Positions 1 to 8,667 of a stretch of DNA of 64,000 bases are shown here, piece by piece. Position 1 is the stretch's first letter. Each line of letters opens with the position of its first letter. This DNA comes from Candidatus Thermochlorobacteriaceae bacterium. Lineage in GTDB: Bacteria > Bacteroidota > Chlorobiia > Chlorobiales > Thermochlorobacteraceae. A program made the position numbers and the translations under genes. A model generated the notes under the pieces. That model was not told the origin of the DNA. It searched no databases and saw nothing but the letters and a program-made list of their open reading frames with translations. The stretch covers positions 310,001 through 374,000 of the forward strand of contig JAJUFC010000001.1 of the NCBI GenBank assembly GCA_029263855.1. Reading direction: 5' to 3'.

Positions 1-3000
1 AGACAAGCGTTTTCGGCTACACGGAAGAAGATTTGAACAAGGTGTTGCTACCGATGATTGAAACGGGCAAAGAACCCATCGGCTCAATGGGCGACACGGC
101 GCGCCCCGCGATTTTTTCAGACGAGCCGCGCCCGTTCTTCGATTACTTCTATCAAAATTTCGCGCAAGTAACGAACCCGCCCGTCGATTACATTCGCGAA
201 GCCACCGTAACCGATTTGAGCATCGAACTCGGCAAGAAGCCAAACATCTTTTCCACGAAAGAGCTCATTCCGCCCCAAGTGGCGATTGAGCTTAAAAGTC
301 CCGTGCTTTCTTTGGGGCAAATGGCATTTGTCGAATCGTTCAAGCGAGGCAATCCCGATTCGCCCGATTCGCGCATCATCGCCGAAGAATTCGATACGAC
401 CTTCAAGCGCATCGAGGGCGTGGTTGGATTTCGCGCGAAACTAAACGACCTGCGCAAAAACGCGCTGAACGCCGTAAGACGCGGCGCGAACATCATCATT
501 CTTTCCGACAGAAACGCCGATTTCGCCAACCTGCCGATTCCGAGTTTGCTGGCGCTCCGCGCCGTCGTCAACACGCTCAACGACGAGGGCTTGCGGCTGG
601 AAGCCTCCATCGTCGTTCATACGGGCGAAGCGCGCTCGACGCATCACCTTGCGACGCTGATTGGATTTGGCGCGACGGCGGTCTGCCCATATCTCGCGCT
701 CGAAGTGGCGCGCTTCGGCGACTTCCAACAAACCAACTCGCTTTCGCCCGACAAGCGCGAAGCCAATCTCATCAAAGCCTTCGAGCAAGGGCTTCTGAAA
801 GTGATGAGCAAAATGGGCATCTCCGTCGTCAAGTCCTATCAAAGCGCGCGGCTCTTTTCCGCGCTCGGCATTGGAAAGAAATTGGCGGAAGAATTTTTCC
901 GCGACCTCTACTCGCCCATCGGCGGCATCGAGACGGAACAACTCGTCGACGAAATCCTGCGCAACGCTTTGCTCTTCGAGCGAGAAAAAAAGCCCATCAA
1001 CACCTATCAATTCAAAGAGCATAACACGGGCTTGAAAGGCGAGCGACACTCAATGACGAACTCGCGCGCGAAACTCATTCACAAACTCGCCCGCGAAACC
1101 AACGCGCCGCTTTCGTCAATGAACCTTTACGACGAATACTTGCGATTGGGAGAAGAAGCGGAGCCTGTCAACATTCGACATCTCTTCGATTTCAAAGTCT
1201 CGCCGAACCCGTTGCCCATAAACGACGCGCAACCCACGTCTGAAATTCTGAAAACTTTTGGGTCAGGGGCGATGAGTTTCGGCGCGATAAGCGCGGAAGC
1301 GCAACGCGACATTTTTATGGCGATGAAGGAAATCGGCGGTCGCTCCAATTCGGGCGAAGGCGGCGAAAATCCTTACTACTTCACCGACGGCGTCACGGGA
1401 TATGCCAAGCAAGTTGCTTCGGCGCGTTTCGGCGTAACGGCGGAGTATCTCATCACGGGCAAAGAAATTCAAATCAAAATCGCGCAAGGCGCAAAGCCGG
1501 GCGAAGGCGGACAACTAATGGCGGTCAAGGTCAATGAAGACATCGCGCGCGCGCGCCACTCGCTGACGGGCATCGACCTCATTTCGCCGCCGCCGATGCA
1601 CGACATTTACAGCATCGAGGATTTGAAAGAACTCATCTACGAACTGCGTCAAACGAACCCCGACGCGAAAATCAACGTCAAACTCGTTTCAGGCGCGGGC
1701 GTGGGCACGATTGCCGTCGGCGTCGCCAAAGCGGGCGCGGACATCATTCACATTTCAGGCGGCGACGGCGGCACAGGCGCGGCGGCGCTTTCCTCAATGA
1801 AACACGCGGGATTGCCCTGGGAGCTCGGCTTGCTCGAAGCGCACATCGCCTTGCTTCAAAACAACTTGCGCCAATGCGTAACCTTGCGCGTCGATGGCGG
1901 ACTTTCGACGGGCAAAGACATCGTGATGGCGGCGGTTCTCGGCGCGGAAGAATTCGAGTTCGGCAAACTCTTGCTCGTCGCCGAAGGATGCGTAATGGCG
2001 AGAATCTGCGAGAAAAACACTTGCCCCGCAGGCATCGCCACGCACGACCCAAAATTCAAAGCCAAATACAAAGGGCGCAAAGAGCACATCGTCGCGCTTC
2101 TCAACTACCTTGCCGAAGACGCGCGTCGGCATCTCTGCGCGCTCGGCGTGAAATCGCTCGGCGACGCGCTCGGCAGAACGGAACTGCTGAAAATCAATCC
2201 CAAACATCTCGCGCTCATCAACAAGCGCAATTTGGATTTGAGTTTCTTTACGAAACAAACCGCCCTCACGCTTGATTCGCAACCTTCCGCGCCCAAAGGC
2301 ACGTTCAGCGACGAGATTAGCCCGCTCAACAAAACCATTCTCGCCGACGCGCGTCCCGTTTTGCAGAAAGCGCGCGAAGGAAAATCTTCAACGCTCGCGC
2401 TCGCTTACAACATCTTTCCGACCGACCGCGCCGCGCTGGCTTCCCTTTCGGGCGAAATCGCAAAAGCGATGCACGAAGCGCGCGCGAAAAACGGATTCGG
2501 AACATACCAACCGAAATTTTCAGGACATCTTGACTTCACATTCAAAGGAAGCGCGGGACAAGGCTTCGGCGTGTTCTTGACCGAAGGCGTGAGCGTGCGT
2601 TTGCAAGGCGAAGCCAACGATTCAGTGTGCAAAGGAATGTCGGGCGGAAAAGTCGTGATTGTGCCGAGCGCGAAAGCGACATTCGCGCCCGAACATAACG
2701 CCATCATTGGCAACTGCGCGCTCTACGGCGCAACGGGCGGAACGCTTTATGTGAATGGACTTGCGGGCGACCGCTTCGCCGTGCGCAACAGCGGCGCGAC
2801 CGCCGTCGTCGAAGGCGTGGGGCTTCATGCGTGCGAGTATATGACAAACGGACTCGTCGTCATTCTCGGCAAAGTCTCTTACAACTTGGGCGCGGGAATG
2901 ACGGGCGGAAAACTGTATCTCTACGGCGAAAAATCGCACTTCATCAACGGCGATTACATCACCGCGCTCGACCTTTCGCTCGAAGACGAATTAGAACTCA

Positions 3001-3149
3001 AAGCCTTGTTGGAAGATTACGCAAGCGAAACTCGCTCAAACACGGCAACGCGCTTGCTTGCAAACTGGACGGCGGAAAAAGTTCGCTTCAAAAAATACTT
3101 GCCGCTCGGTCTCGCCCGAAAACTCAAAGCGGAGGAAACGACGGCGTAA
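1..3149 (+). CDS. gltB: Glutamate synthase large subunit (GltB), 5' end outside the window
   Basis: This is the central and C-terminal part of the ferredoxin- or NADPH-type glutamate synthase large subunit, which makes two glutamates from glutamine and 2-oxoglutarate. The frame is open from base 3 (reading ...FGYTEEDLNKVLLPM), so the TTG at 33 is internal and the glutaminase domain lies upstream of the window. About 1049 residues of a usual ~1500 are present. The FMN-binding synthase domain is seen in GGDGGTGAAALSSMKHAG (around base 1760). The 3Fe-4S ligands follow as C-x5-C-x4-C in CVMARICEKNTC (about 1987-2023). The C-terminal GxGxG beta-helix domain (many GG repeats, 2630-2920) closes the protein. 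No gltD follows within the window. Confidence 0.96.
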   Translation, partial: TSVFGYTEEDLNKVLLPMIETGKEPIGSMGDTARPAIFSDEPRPFFDYFYQNFAQVTNPPVDYIREATVTDLSIELGKKPNIFSTKELIPPQVAIELKSPVLSLGQMAFVESFKRGNPDSPDSRIIAEEFDTTFKRIEGVVGFRAKLNDLRKNALNAVRRGANIIILSDRNADFANLPIPSLLALRAVVNTLNDEGLRLEASIVVHTGEARSTHHLATLIGFGATAVCPYLALEVARFGDFQQTNSLSPDKREANLIKAFEQGLLKVMSKMGISVVKSYQSARLFSALGIGKKLAEEFFRDLYSPIGGIETEQLVDEILRNALLFEREKKPINTYQFKEHNTGLKGERHSMTNSRAKLIHKLARETNAPLSSMNLYDEYLRLGEEAEPVNIRHLFDFKVSPNPLPINDAQPTSEILKTFGSGAMSFGAISAEAQRDIFMAMKEIGGRSNSGEGGENPYYFTDGVTGYAKQVASARFGVTAEYLITGKEIQIKIAQGAKPGEGGQLMAVKVNEDIARARHSLTGIDLISPPPMHDIYSIEDLKELIYELRQTNPDAKINVKLVSGAGVGTIAVGVAKAGADIIHISGGDGGTGAAALSSMKHAGLPWELGLLEAHIALLQNNLRQCVTLRVDGGLSTGKDIVMAAVLGAEEFEFGKLLLVAEGCVMARICEKNTCPAGIATHDPKFKAKYKGRKEHIVALLNYLAEDARRHLCALGVKSLGDALGRTELLKINPKHLALINKRNLDLSFFTKQTALTLDSQPSAPKGTFSDEISPLNKTILADARPVLQKAREGKSSTLALAYNIFPTDRAALASLSGEIAKAMHEARAKNGFGTYQPKFSGHLDFTFKGSAGQGFGVFLTEGVSVRLQGEANDSVCKGMSGGKVVIVPSAKATFAPEHNAIIGNCALYGATGGTLYVNGLAGDRFAVRNSGATAVVEGVGLHACEYMTNGLVVILGKVSYNLGAGMTGGKLYLYGEKSHFINGDYITALDLSLEDELELKALLEDYASETRSNTATRLLANWTAEKVRFKKYLPLGLARKLKAEETTA

Positions 3150-3237
3150 ATTAGATTATTGTTACCACGCTTGTTTTTGAGAGAAATTTTGTCGTTAAAT
3201 GCAAGCATCGTCTCAAAAACCTAAAACGCCCTGATGT

Positions 3238-3504
3238 ATGACAAACGAATCTCTCATCAAAATCTGGCGCGACCTCTGCGCAGAAGAATCCCGTTTGCAG
3301 TCTGAACTTGCGACGCTCCGCGAGCAACTTGCCGCCGTCGAGGCGCAGTTGCGAACCGTCTTGAACGCGAAGCTCGAGTTGGAACGCCAACTTCCAACGA
3401 GTTTTCAATCGCAAAAGCCCGCGTCATCGCTTTCGGAGACATTCAAAAAATTTGCGCGTCTCAACGGCTTCTTTGTGAAAACGGTGAAAGTGGTCGAGGA
3501 GTGA
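3238..3504 (+). CDS. Small coiled-coil protein, unknown function
   Basis: An 88-residue frame whose codon use matches its neighbours. I do not recognise a family. Residues ~8-48 form leucine/alanine heptads (for example LREQLAAVEAQLRTVL), so a short coiled coil is likely, followed by a basic tail. There is no signal peptide or membrane segment. No good ribosome-binding site precedes the ATG. It sits 88 bp after gltB on the same strand and runs tail-to-tail against the HMA-domain gene. An overlapping leftward frame over the same bases looks like a shadow. Confidence 0.55.
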   Translation: MTNESLIKIWRDLCAEESRLQSELATLREQLAAVEAQLRTVLNAKLELERQLPTSFQSQKPASSLSETFKKFARLNGFFVKTVKVVEE

Positions 3505-3518
3505 GGCAATGAGAATCG

Positions 3519-4244
3519 TCAATGGCACGCCTTGTTAAATTTTTTGAGTTTCCAATAATTGTAAGGCAGGGGAACGAGAAAGCCCGCAATGAGTGCGATT
3601 CCCAACGCAACCCAATAGAAAGGCTCGTGAGGCATCACCGCTCCGCCCGTGAGCAAATAATCCGTTGCGTTCTCCGAAATTTCCATCGCCAGCATCGAGA
3701 GGAAACTCATCGAGAGCGCGGTCTGAAACGCCATTCGCCATGAAAATGCTTCGCGCAATTTGAGCAAAATGGTTTCAAGCAAAACCGAAGTTGTAAGCCC
3801 GCACAAAATCGCGACGCCCATAACCGCGAACATCGACCACGCTAATCCGACGCTTTGCGCGTAAATGATAAACCCAAAATCGCCAATCGAACAGCCAATC
3901 AAGCAGTTGAGCGTGTTGAACGAGGCGCGTTTCCACTTCGGCGCATCAAGCCAAAAGGGCGCGGGCTTCGGCTCGACGACGGGCAACGTCAGTTGAATCG
4001 TTGGATTGAAGTCGCTTTTCCATTCCGAGAGCGCGTAGTCGCCCGCTTGTTTTACGGCGCGATTGAGTTCCGACAGCGGCACGTCCCCTTTGAGCGTCAG
4101 CGTGGCTTTTGGCGGAAATAACGAAACGCTTGCTTGCTCTACGCCATCAATCGATTCCAACGCGGCTTTGACGGATTTGGCGCAACCATCGCACCGCATT
4201 CCATTCACGGCAAATTCAAGTTTGCGAGCGGTTTCGGTCGTCAT
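3519..4244 (-). CDS. HMA metal-binding domain fused to DUF4396-like membrane domain
   Basis: 241 residues. The N-terminus is a heavy-metal-associated domain with the metal site GMRCDGCAKSV (residues ~14-24) and the usual beta-alpha-beta-beta-alpha-beta pattern to about residue 75. After a proline-rich linker come three to four membrane helices (about residues 108-235), including NCLIGCSIGDFGFIIY and ending AGFLVPLPYNYWKLKKF. This layout resembles the DUF4396 family of copper-related membrane proteins (family call from memory). A role in moving Cu, Hg or another soft metal across the inner membrane is inferred. It is the last gene of a leftward run of five cysteine-rich genes. Its ATG lies 29 bp inside the preceding gene, which suggests translational coupling. 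Confidence 0.8.
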   Translation of the reverse strand: MTTETARKLEFAVNGMRCDGCAKSVKAALESIDGVEQASVSLFPPKATLTLKGDVPLSELNRAVKQAGDYALSEWKSDFNPTIQLTLPVVEPKPAPFWLDAPKWKRASFNTLNCLIGCSIGDFGFIIYAQSVGLAWSMFAVMGVAILCGLTTSVLLETILLKLREAFSWRMAFQTALSMSFLSMLAMEISENATDYLLTGGAVMPHEPFYWVALGIALIAGFLVPLPYNYWKLKKFNKACH

Positions 4245-4440
4245 TGAAGGTCAAAGAGAAAAAGGTTTGTTTCGGCGGGCATTTTTGGTCGCCGTAAGAA
4301 CAAAACACGCAACAATCGCCGGGCAATGGTTTCAGAATCGCCGCGCATTGTTTGCACTCGTAAAAAAAGAGGCAGGCATCGTCAGGCATTCGCTCCTCCG
4401 CTGAAAAGCCGCAATGCGGACAAGTGATGCGCGCCACCAT
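4216..4440 (-). CDS. GDCCVxC-domain small protein
   Basis: 74 residues. An N-terminal zinc-ribbon-like CPHCGF and a CKQC pair are followed by the hallmark GDCCVFCSYGDQKCPP (residues ~41-56). NCBI names this family GDCCVxC domain-containing (seleno)protein; here the residues are plain cysteines. Members are often found beside mercury or metal transport genes, and the context here agrees: it overlaps the HMA-domain gene by 29 bp and follows a YHS lipoprotein gene by 2 bp. The biochemical function is unknown, with thiol-metal transfer or redox being the obvious guesses. Confidence 0.85.
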   Translation of the reverse strand: MVARITCPHCGFSAEERMPDDACLFFYECKQCAAILKPLPGDCCVFCSYGDQKCPPKQTFFSLTFNDDRNRSQT

Positions 4441-4442
4441 CG

Positions 4443-4730
4443 TCAGTGCATTGATTCAGGTTTGCCGACGAACGTTTTGCCGTCCGCGCTAAGGTTCGCC
4501 GAATACTTGGCGGGGTCGGCTTTGAACTTCGGCTCGCAACTGTTGCAACAAAAGCCGTAGGTCTTGCCCTCGTGTTCAACCGTTTTTGACTTCGCGTTCA
4601 CGGGTTCGCCCGAAATCGGACACGCTTCATTAAACATGGGCGTTGCAGTCTCTTGCTTTGGCGCGCTCTTTTGGCAAGCCGAAAGCGAAACGATAATTAC
4701 AAGCGAAAGAAAAAATAAAATAGGCTTCAT
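4443..4730 (-). CDS. YHS-domain lipoprotein, probable metal binder
   Basis: 95 residues with a lipoprotein signal peptide (basic start, hydrophobic run, lipobox VSLSAC, lipidated Cys ~19). The mature part carries a YHS/TRASH-type metal site: CPISGEPVN, then GKTYGFCCNSCEPKF, then a DPAKY end signature. Such domains bind Cu, Zn or related metals in transport and chaperone proteins. It would be anchored in the periplasm facing the HMA-domain membrane protein encoded two genes on. The next gene starts after 2 bp, so the two are surely cotranscribed. A strong hairpin lies 42 bp upstream of its start and may partly insulate it from the preceding gene. Confidence 0.85.
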   Translation of the reverse strand: MKPILFFLSLVIIVSLSACQKSAPKQETATPMFNEACPISGEPVNAKSKTVEHEGKTYGFCCNSCEPKFKADPAKYSANLSADGKTFVGKPESMH

Positions 4731-4771
4731 TGGATTGAAAGAAAAGTGATAATTGAAAGCAAACGCAAAAG

Positions 4772-4805
4772 CGAAAGCCTGCTTCGCTTTGGAAACAGGC
4801 TTTCG
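4772..4805 (-). terminator. Intergenic hairpin after the cysteine-rich peptide gene
   Basis: A perfect 10-bp inverted repeat (CGAAAGCCTG / CAGGCTTTCG) with a 14-nt loop. Read leftward it is followed by a T-rich stretch broken by G and C. It could act as a weak terminator, attenuator or mRNA-stabilising end for the upstream cysteine-rich peptide, giving that gene more transcript than the three genes below. Confidence 0.5.
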
Positions 4806-4826
4806 GAAGATACAGTTCAGCGCGAA

Positions 4827-5000
4827 TTATTCGCAGCACGATGCGCATTCGGCGCAAGTCGCGCAGGACGAGCAGTCGCCGCACGCGCAAGTCGCGCAAC
4901 ACGTATTCACGCAGCACGATTTGGCTTCGGAAACTTCCGCCTTTTGCGGCGCAAAACTGAGCGTGAATAAAATCGCCGAAAAAAGAATGATGAATTTCAT
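4827..5000 (-). CDS. Secreted 12-cysteine metallothionein-like peptide
   Basis: A short gene of 57 residues starting at the ATG at 5000. An upstream GTG or TTG start is possible, but only this ATG puts a signal peptide at the N-terminus (MKFIILFSAILFTLSFA). The last 30 residues hold 12 cysteines as CC, CxC and CxxC groups, for example CCATCACGDCSSC, with few charged residues. I know no named family. The pattern is metallothionein-like but exported, so it would bind soft metals or metalloids in the periplasm or outside. It lies inside the leftward cysteine-rich run, 96 bp below the preceding gene and followed by a 10-bp-stem hairpin. Confidence 0.7.
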   Translation of the reverse strand: MKFIILFSAILFTLSFAPQKAEVSEAKSCCVNTCCATCACGDCSSCATCAECASCCE

Positions 5001-5044
5001 AGCGAGAAAAGCGTTTGTTGTTTTAGAAATTGCGAGTTTAACAA

Positions 5045-5076
5045 AGCAACGCATAGCGATAGCAACGCATAGCGAT
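5045..5076. repeat. 16-bp perfect tandem duplication upstream of the cysteine-rich peptide gene
   Basis: AGCAACGCATAGCGAT occurs twice in a row (5045-5060 and 5061-5076). The second copy continues into a short hairpin, CGCAT-AGCG-ATGCG. It lies 45 bp before the start codon at 5000, between two cysteine-rich genes, where an operator or a replication-slippage product would both be possible. Confidence 0.8.
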
Positions 5077-5096
5077 GCGAAAGAACCTCGCGAATC

Positions 5097-5459
5097 CTAA
5101 ATCAAAAACACTTGTAGGAAGGCTTGGGTCGGCGGCGAAGACGCCGAGCGAATGTCTTTTAGAACGACAGATTGAGAAGAAGTCGGAAACGAAGGAAACT
5201 TCGCAAACGAAAGAAGCGAAGGCGCAGACAACGAAACTTTCGCGGATTCAAACGATTTTTCCGCGTTCATTTTTTCCGCTTGCGGACTGCCATCGACGCA
5301 ACAATTGGTCGCATCGTCGCATTCGCTCGCCGCGCTTGATGCGGCGCAGCACGAAGCCATCGCTTTTGCCTTCATCATTTCCGCGCATTGACAAAGCGGA
5401 ATCGTGTAAAGCGCAAACGCGAAAAGAATCCAGAGAATATGTAGCGCGCGTGCTTGCAT
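5097..5459 (-). CDS. Secreted cysteine-containing protein, unknown
   Basis: 120 residues from the ATG at 5459 (a TTG nine bases earlier is the alternative). The N-terminus is a signal peptide or single membrane helix (ALHILWILFAFALYTIPLC). It is followed by CQCAEMMKAKAMASCC and, further on, SECDDATNCC, then a Ser/Lys/Pro-rich tail. The spaced CC pairs and methionines would suit metal binding. I recognise no family. It is the first gene of the leftward cysteine-rich run. The 104-bp gap to the divergent M1 peptidase gene must hold both promoters. Confidence 0.6.
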   Translation of the reverse strand: MQARALHILWILFAFALYTIPLCQCAEMMKAKAMASCCAASSAASECDDATNCCVDGSPQAEKMNAEKSFESAKVSLSAPSLLSFAKFPSFPTSSQSVVLKDIRSASSPPTQAFLQVFLI

Positions 5460-5563
5460 AGATTTCAAATTTCGGGAAACTTAAAAAAATTGCCCGCAAA
5501 TTTCAATAACTTTAACTTCACAAGACGCAAATCAAACTCTTTTTGTTTCAAAACGACTTCTCA

Positions 5564-7672
5564 ATGAAAATCCTGTCTCAACGGCTCTCGATAGTCGTTC
5601 TTTCCGCTTTTCTCTTGATGATTTCCGCATGCGCATCGTCCAACGCCACAAACGAAATGGACGACAAAATGAATCCCGATTCTACCGCCGACACGGTTTT
5701 TGAGCCGATTCAAATTGGCGGTAGACGCGCGTCTCTCTACAACGAATCCATCTTTCGTCGGTTTGATTGGGCGCTCTCGCCGTATCGGACGGCTTCGGGC
5801 GCGCCGTCGCATCTGTATTGGCAAAATCGCGCCGACTACGTGATTTCGGCAAAGATTGACACCGTCGAGCATATGCTTTCTGGAATGGAAACCATCACTT
5901 ACACGAACAATTCGCCCGATACGCTTTACTATGTGTGGGTTCAGCTCGACCAAAATCTCTCCAATCCCAAAATGCGTGCGCGCCTCATCAAGCAAGCCGA
6001 CGACCCAACCGAGCCATCGCTCTTTCGCTCTTCCGAATTTGACGGCGGAATGGAAATCACCGACGTCGAAGTCATCACATTGCAATCGGTCAAAAAAGGC
6101 AAGCGTGTGGTTTCTTCAAAGAAAACCAAATCAAAAGCCAAGTTCAAAATCAACGATACAATGATGCGTATCGACTTGCCCGAACCCCTCGCGCCAAACG
6201 GCGGCGTGGCGCAAATCGAGATGGAATGGTCGTTCTCAATTCCCTTTACGGGACGCATGGGACGCGAGAATTGCAAGCAAGGTTGGGTCTATCAAATCGC
6301 GCAATGGTATCCGCGACTATGCGTCTATGACGACATATCGGGGTGGAATACCGACCAATATCTCGGCGCGGGCGAGTTCTACACCGAATACGGCTCGTTT
6401 GACGTGAAATTGACCGTTCCCGCCAACCACATCTGTTTGGCGACGGGCGTTCTTCAAAATCCGAATGAAACGCTCACGCCCACGCTTCGCGAGCGATTGG
6501 CAAAAGCGAGCAAGAGCGATGAAACCGTGATGATTATCGGGCGCGATGAAGTCGGCGCGTCTTTTACGCGACCAAAACGAAACGGCGAACTCACTTGGCA
6601 TTACAAAGCTGACAACGTGCGCGATTTCGCCTTTGCCACTTCGGCGGCATTTATTTGGGACGCGGCGCAGTGGAATGGCATCTTGGCGCAGTCGCTCTAT
6701 CCTGTTGAAGGGCAACAAATGTGGAAAGAATCCACGCAATATGTTCGATTCTCGCTCAAAGAATTTTCGGAGAAATGGTTTCCCTATCCCTACCCGACGA
6801 TGATTAACGTCAATGGCTCGGTGCCGGGCGGAATGGAATATCCGATGATGATTTTCTGCCGCGAGCGGTATAATGACTTTCGGTTGTTCGCCGTTACGCT
6901 ACACGAAGTTGGGCACACGTGGTTTCCAATGATTGTGCAAAACAACGAGCGTCGCTATGCGTGGCTCGATGAAGGCTTGAACTCGTTTATTTGCTACTAC
7001 GGCGAAAAAGAAAAGTATCCCGAACGCAAAGCGCGGCGTGGTGAAGGACGCGACATTGTGCCGTATATGCGCTCCGAAACGCACCAACCGTTGATGACGC
7101 ACCCGCAGGCCATTCTCAATCTTGGTCAAAATGCTTACGCTAAAACGGCGGCGGCACTTGTTGCTTTGCGCGAAGTGGTGCTCGGCGAAGAACGCTTTGA
7201 CGCCGCTTTCAAGGAATACATTAATCGTTGGAAATACAAACACCCTTCGCCCGAAGATTTTTTCAGAACGATGGAAGACGCTTCGGGCGAAGATTTGGCG
7301 TGGTTTTGGCGCGGCTGGTTCTACACAACGGCGCAACTCGACCAAGCCGTCGACTCCGTCCACACGCTCGATTCGCTCGACCGATATTACAACCGCATTT
7401 TCCTTGTCAATCGTAAAGAGATGGTCATGCCCGTTGAAATGGAAATTACCTACGAGGACGGCTCAACGGAGCGGCGAAGATTGCCTGCTGAAATATGGCT
7501 TCAAGACAATGTGTTTGTTGCGCCTGTGTGGTCGGAAAAGAAAATCGTTGGTGTGGAATTAGACCCCGATAAAAAACTGCCTGATGTGAATTTGTCAAAT
7601 AACAAACTCTTTGACCCGAAATACAAACAGCCGAGTAAAGCCGAATCCAATACAGACGGTACGAACCCTTGA
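5564..7672 (+). CDS. M1-family zinc metallopeptidase lipoprotein
   Basis: About 702 residues from the ATG at 5564 (a TTG at 5543 is an alternative). The N-terminus has a lipobox-type signal (LLMISAC), so the protein is probably a lipoprotein. The gluzincin catalytic site is complete: exopeptidase motif GGMEYP (~422-427), HEVGH-TW (~447-453) and the third zinc ligand Glu in WLDEGLNSF (~470). An N-terminal beta-rich M1 domain precedes it. Families like this in Bacteroidota and Chlorobiota trim peptides in the periplasm or outside. It is divergent from the cysteine-rich run and ends in a clear terminator. Confidence 0.93.
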   Translation: MKILSQRLSIVVLSAFLLMISACASSNATNEMDDKMNPDSTADTVFEPIQIGGRRASLYNESIFRRFDWALSPYRTASGAPSHLYWQNRADYVISAKIDTVEHMLSGMETITYTNNSPDTLYYVWVQLDQNLSNPKMRARLIKQADDPTEPSLFRSSEFDGGMEITDVEVITLQSVKKGKRVVSSKKTKSKAKFKINDTMMRIDLPEPLAPNGGVAQIEMEWSFSIPFTGRMGRENCKQGWVYQIAQWYPRLCVYDDISGWNTDQYLGAGEFYTEYGSFDVKLTVPANHICLATGVLQNPNETLTPTLRERLAKASKSDETVMIIGRDEVGASFTRPKRNGELTWHYKADNVRDFAFATSAAFIWDAAQWNGILAQSLYPVEGQQMWKESTQYVRFSLKEFSEKWFPYPYPTMINVNGSVPGGMEYPMMIFCRERYNDFRLFAVTLHEVGHTWFPMIVQNNERRYAWLDEGLNSFICYYGEKEKYPERKARRGEGRDIVPYMRSETHQPLMTHPQAILNLGQNAYAKTAAALVALREVVLGEERFDAAFKEYINRWKYKHPSPEDFFRTMEDASGEDLAWFWRGWFYTTAQLDQAVDSVHTLDSLDRYYNRIFLVNRKEMVMPVEMEITYEDGSTERRRLPAEIWLQDNVFVAPVWSEKKIVGVELDPDKKLPDVNLSNNKLFDPKYKQPSKAESNTDGTNP

Positions 7673-7717
7673 AAAGTTTAAGAACTTGTCGTTGAAGCGC
7701 GACAAATGTGCAAGTGA

Positions 7718-7748
7718 AGCGTCTGAATTATGAGACGCTTTTTTGTTT
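7718..7748 (+). terminator. Rho-independent terminator after the M1 peptidase
   Basis: A 7-bp stem AGCGTCT / AGACGCT (7718-7724 with 7733-7739) with an 8-nt loop is followed by a run of T (TTTTTTGTTT). Confidence 0.85.
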
Positions 7749-7777
7749 GAAGGCGGGCTAAAACGGCGAAAATCGCA

Positions 7778-7805
7778 TTGGCACGGTTTTAGACCCTTGT
7801 AGATT
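7778..7805 (+). promoter_or_regulatory. Possible promoter of the 7866 lipoprotein gene
   Basis: TTGGCA (7778-7783), a 16-nt spacer, then TAGATT (7800-7805), about 60 nt before the start codon. The same TTGGCAC core precedes three other genes in this window at a similar distance from their start codons. Confidence 0.4.
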
Positions 7806-7865
7806 CTCAACTGCTGTTGGTCGTCAAACAACTTAACTAACTTTTTCAACAAAAATTTTCCAATA

Positions 7866-8639
7866 ATGAACAATCATGTCAGAAGAGTCTCTCTTGTGCT
7901 TACGCTCCTTGTGATTTGGTCTAGCCTGCTTGTTACGGGGTGCAAAGAAGAAAGTAATCCGTCGGGAGGCGGTGGTGGGAAGCCGTCGTTGCCGCAAGTG
8001 CCGACGAACTTCGGCGGTGTAACGCCTCAAAACGTGTTAGTGGCAGTGCGCGGTGCGTATTCGGTCAGTTCAGGCATACCCGGCATTCCGAATGTAGAAA
8101 TTGATTACGGGCAAGCCGTGGCGGTGTTTAATCAAGGTTCGCCAAGCAGTGTGAGTGTCGTGGCAAATAACACAACGCACAATCTCACCAAAGACGGCAA
8201 CACGTTTTACTTTGTGCCGAACCCCGCGAATATTACGCCGGGCGCAACATCAATCGGAATCGACTACACAGGCAACGCACAATTCACGGTGCAGGGCTAC
8301 AACTTGACGACGAACACCATCAGCGTTCCGAGCCGTATTTCAATCTCTAATCTTTCAACGGGAGCGAACCTCAACAAGAACAGCAACTTTCAGGTCTCTT
8401 GGACGGGCGGCGCAGGCGGAACAACTTGGCAAGCCTTCATCGTTGATTCGCGCGGAAACACGGTTACAAGAGAAGGCACATCGGGTTCAAGCACCACATT
8501 TCCAACGAGCACGCTCAGCGGACTTTCGGCGGGTTCGGGAATGGTTATTGTTGTTCGCTACACTTACACGTTCTCAAACAATCAAGAAGCCGTGCTTGTC
8601 GGAGAAGCCGTTTCAAGTGTGAGTGTCAACATTCAGTAA
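7866..8639 (+). CDS. Lipoprotein of unknown function
   Basis: 257 residues with a clear lipoprotein signal (lipobox LVTGC, Cys ~26) and the mature start CKEESNPSGGGGG. The rest is Thr/Ser/Asn/Gly-rich and predicted all-beta, with a segment ISNLSTGANLNKNSNFQVSW that resembles Ig-like or fibronectin-type repeats. I recognise no catalytic motif. The N-terminus after the lipid cysteine matches two other lipoproteins here (starts 16708 and 18114), including a flexible Gly/Asn/Pro linker, which suggests a shared sorting signal. The gene stands alone between two terminators. Confidence 0.85.
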   Translation: MNNHVRRVSLVLTLLVIWSSLLVTGCKEESNPSGGGGGKPSLPQVPTNFGGVTPQNVLVAVRGAYSVSSGIPGIPNVEIDYGQAVAVFNQGSPSSVSVVANNTTHNLTKDGNTFYFVPNPANITPGATSIGIDYTGNAQFTVQGYNLTTNTISVPSRISISNLSTGANLNKNSNFQVSWTGGAGGTTWQAFIVDSRGNTVTREGTSGSSTTFPTSTLSGLSAGSGMVIVVRYTYTFSNNQEAVLVGEAVSSVSVNIQ

Positions 8640-8667
8640 GAATTGACGCGATTGGATATGCAACAAG

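Noticed and set aside
33-35. TTG as a start codon for the glutamate synthase gene
   Set aside because: The frame is open upstream to base 3 and the residues before it match GltB, so it is internal and the gene is cut by the window edge.
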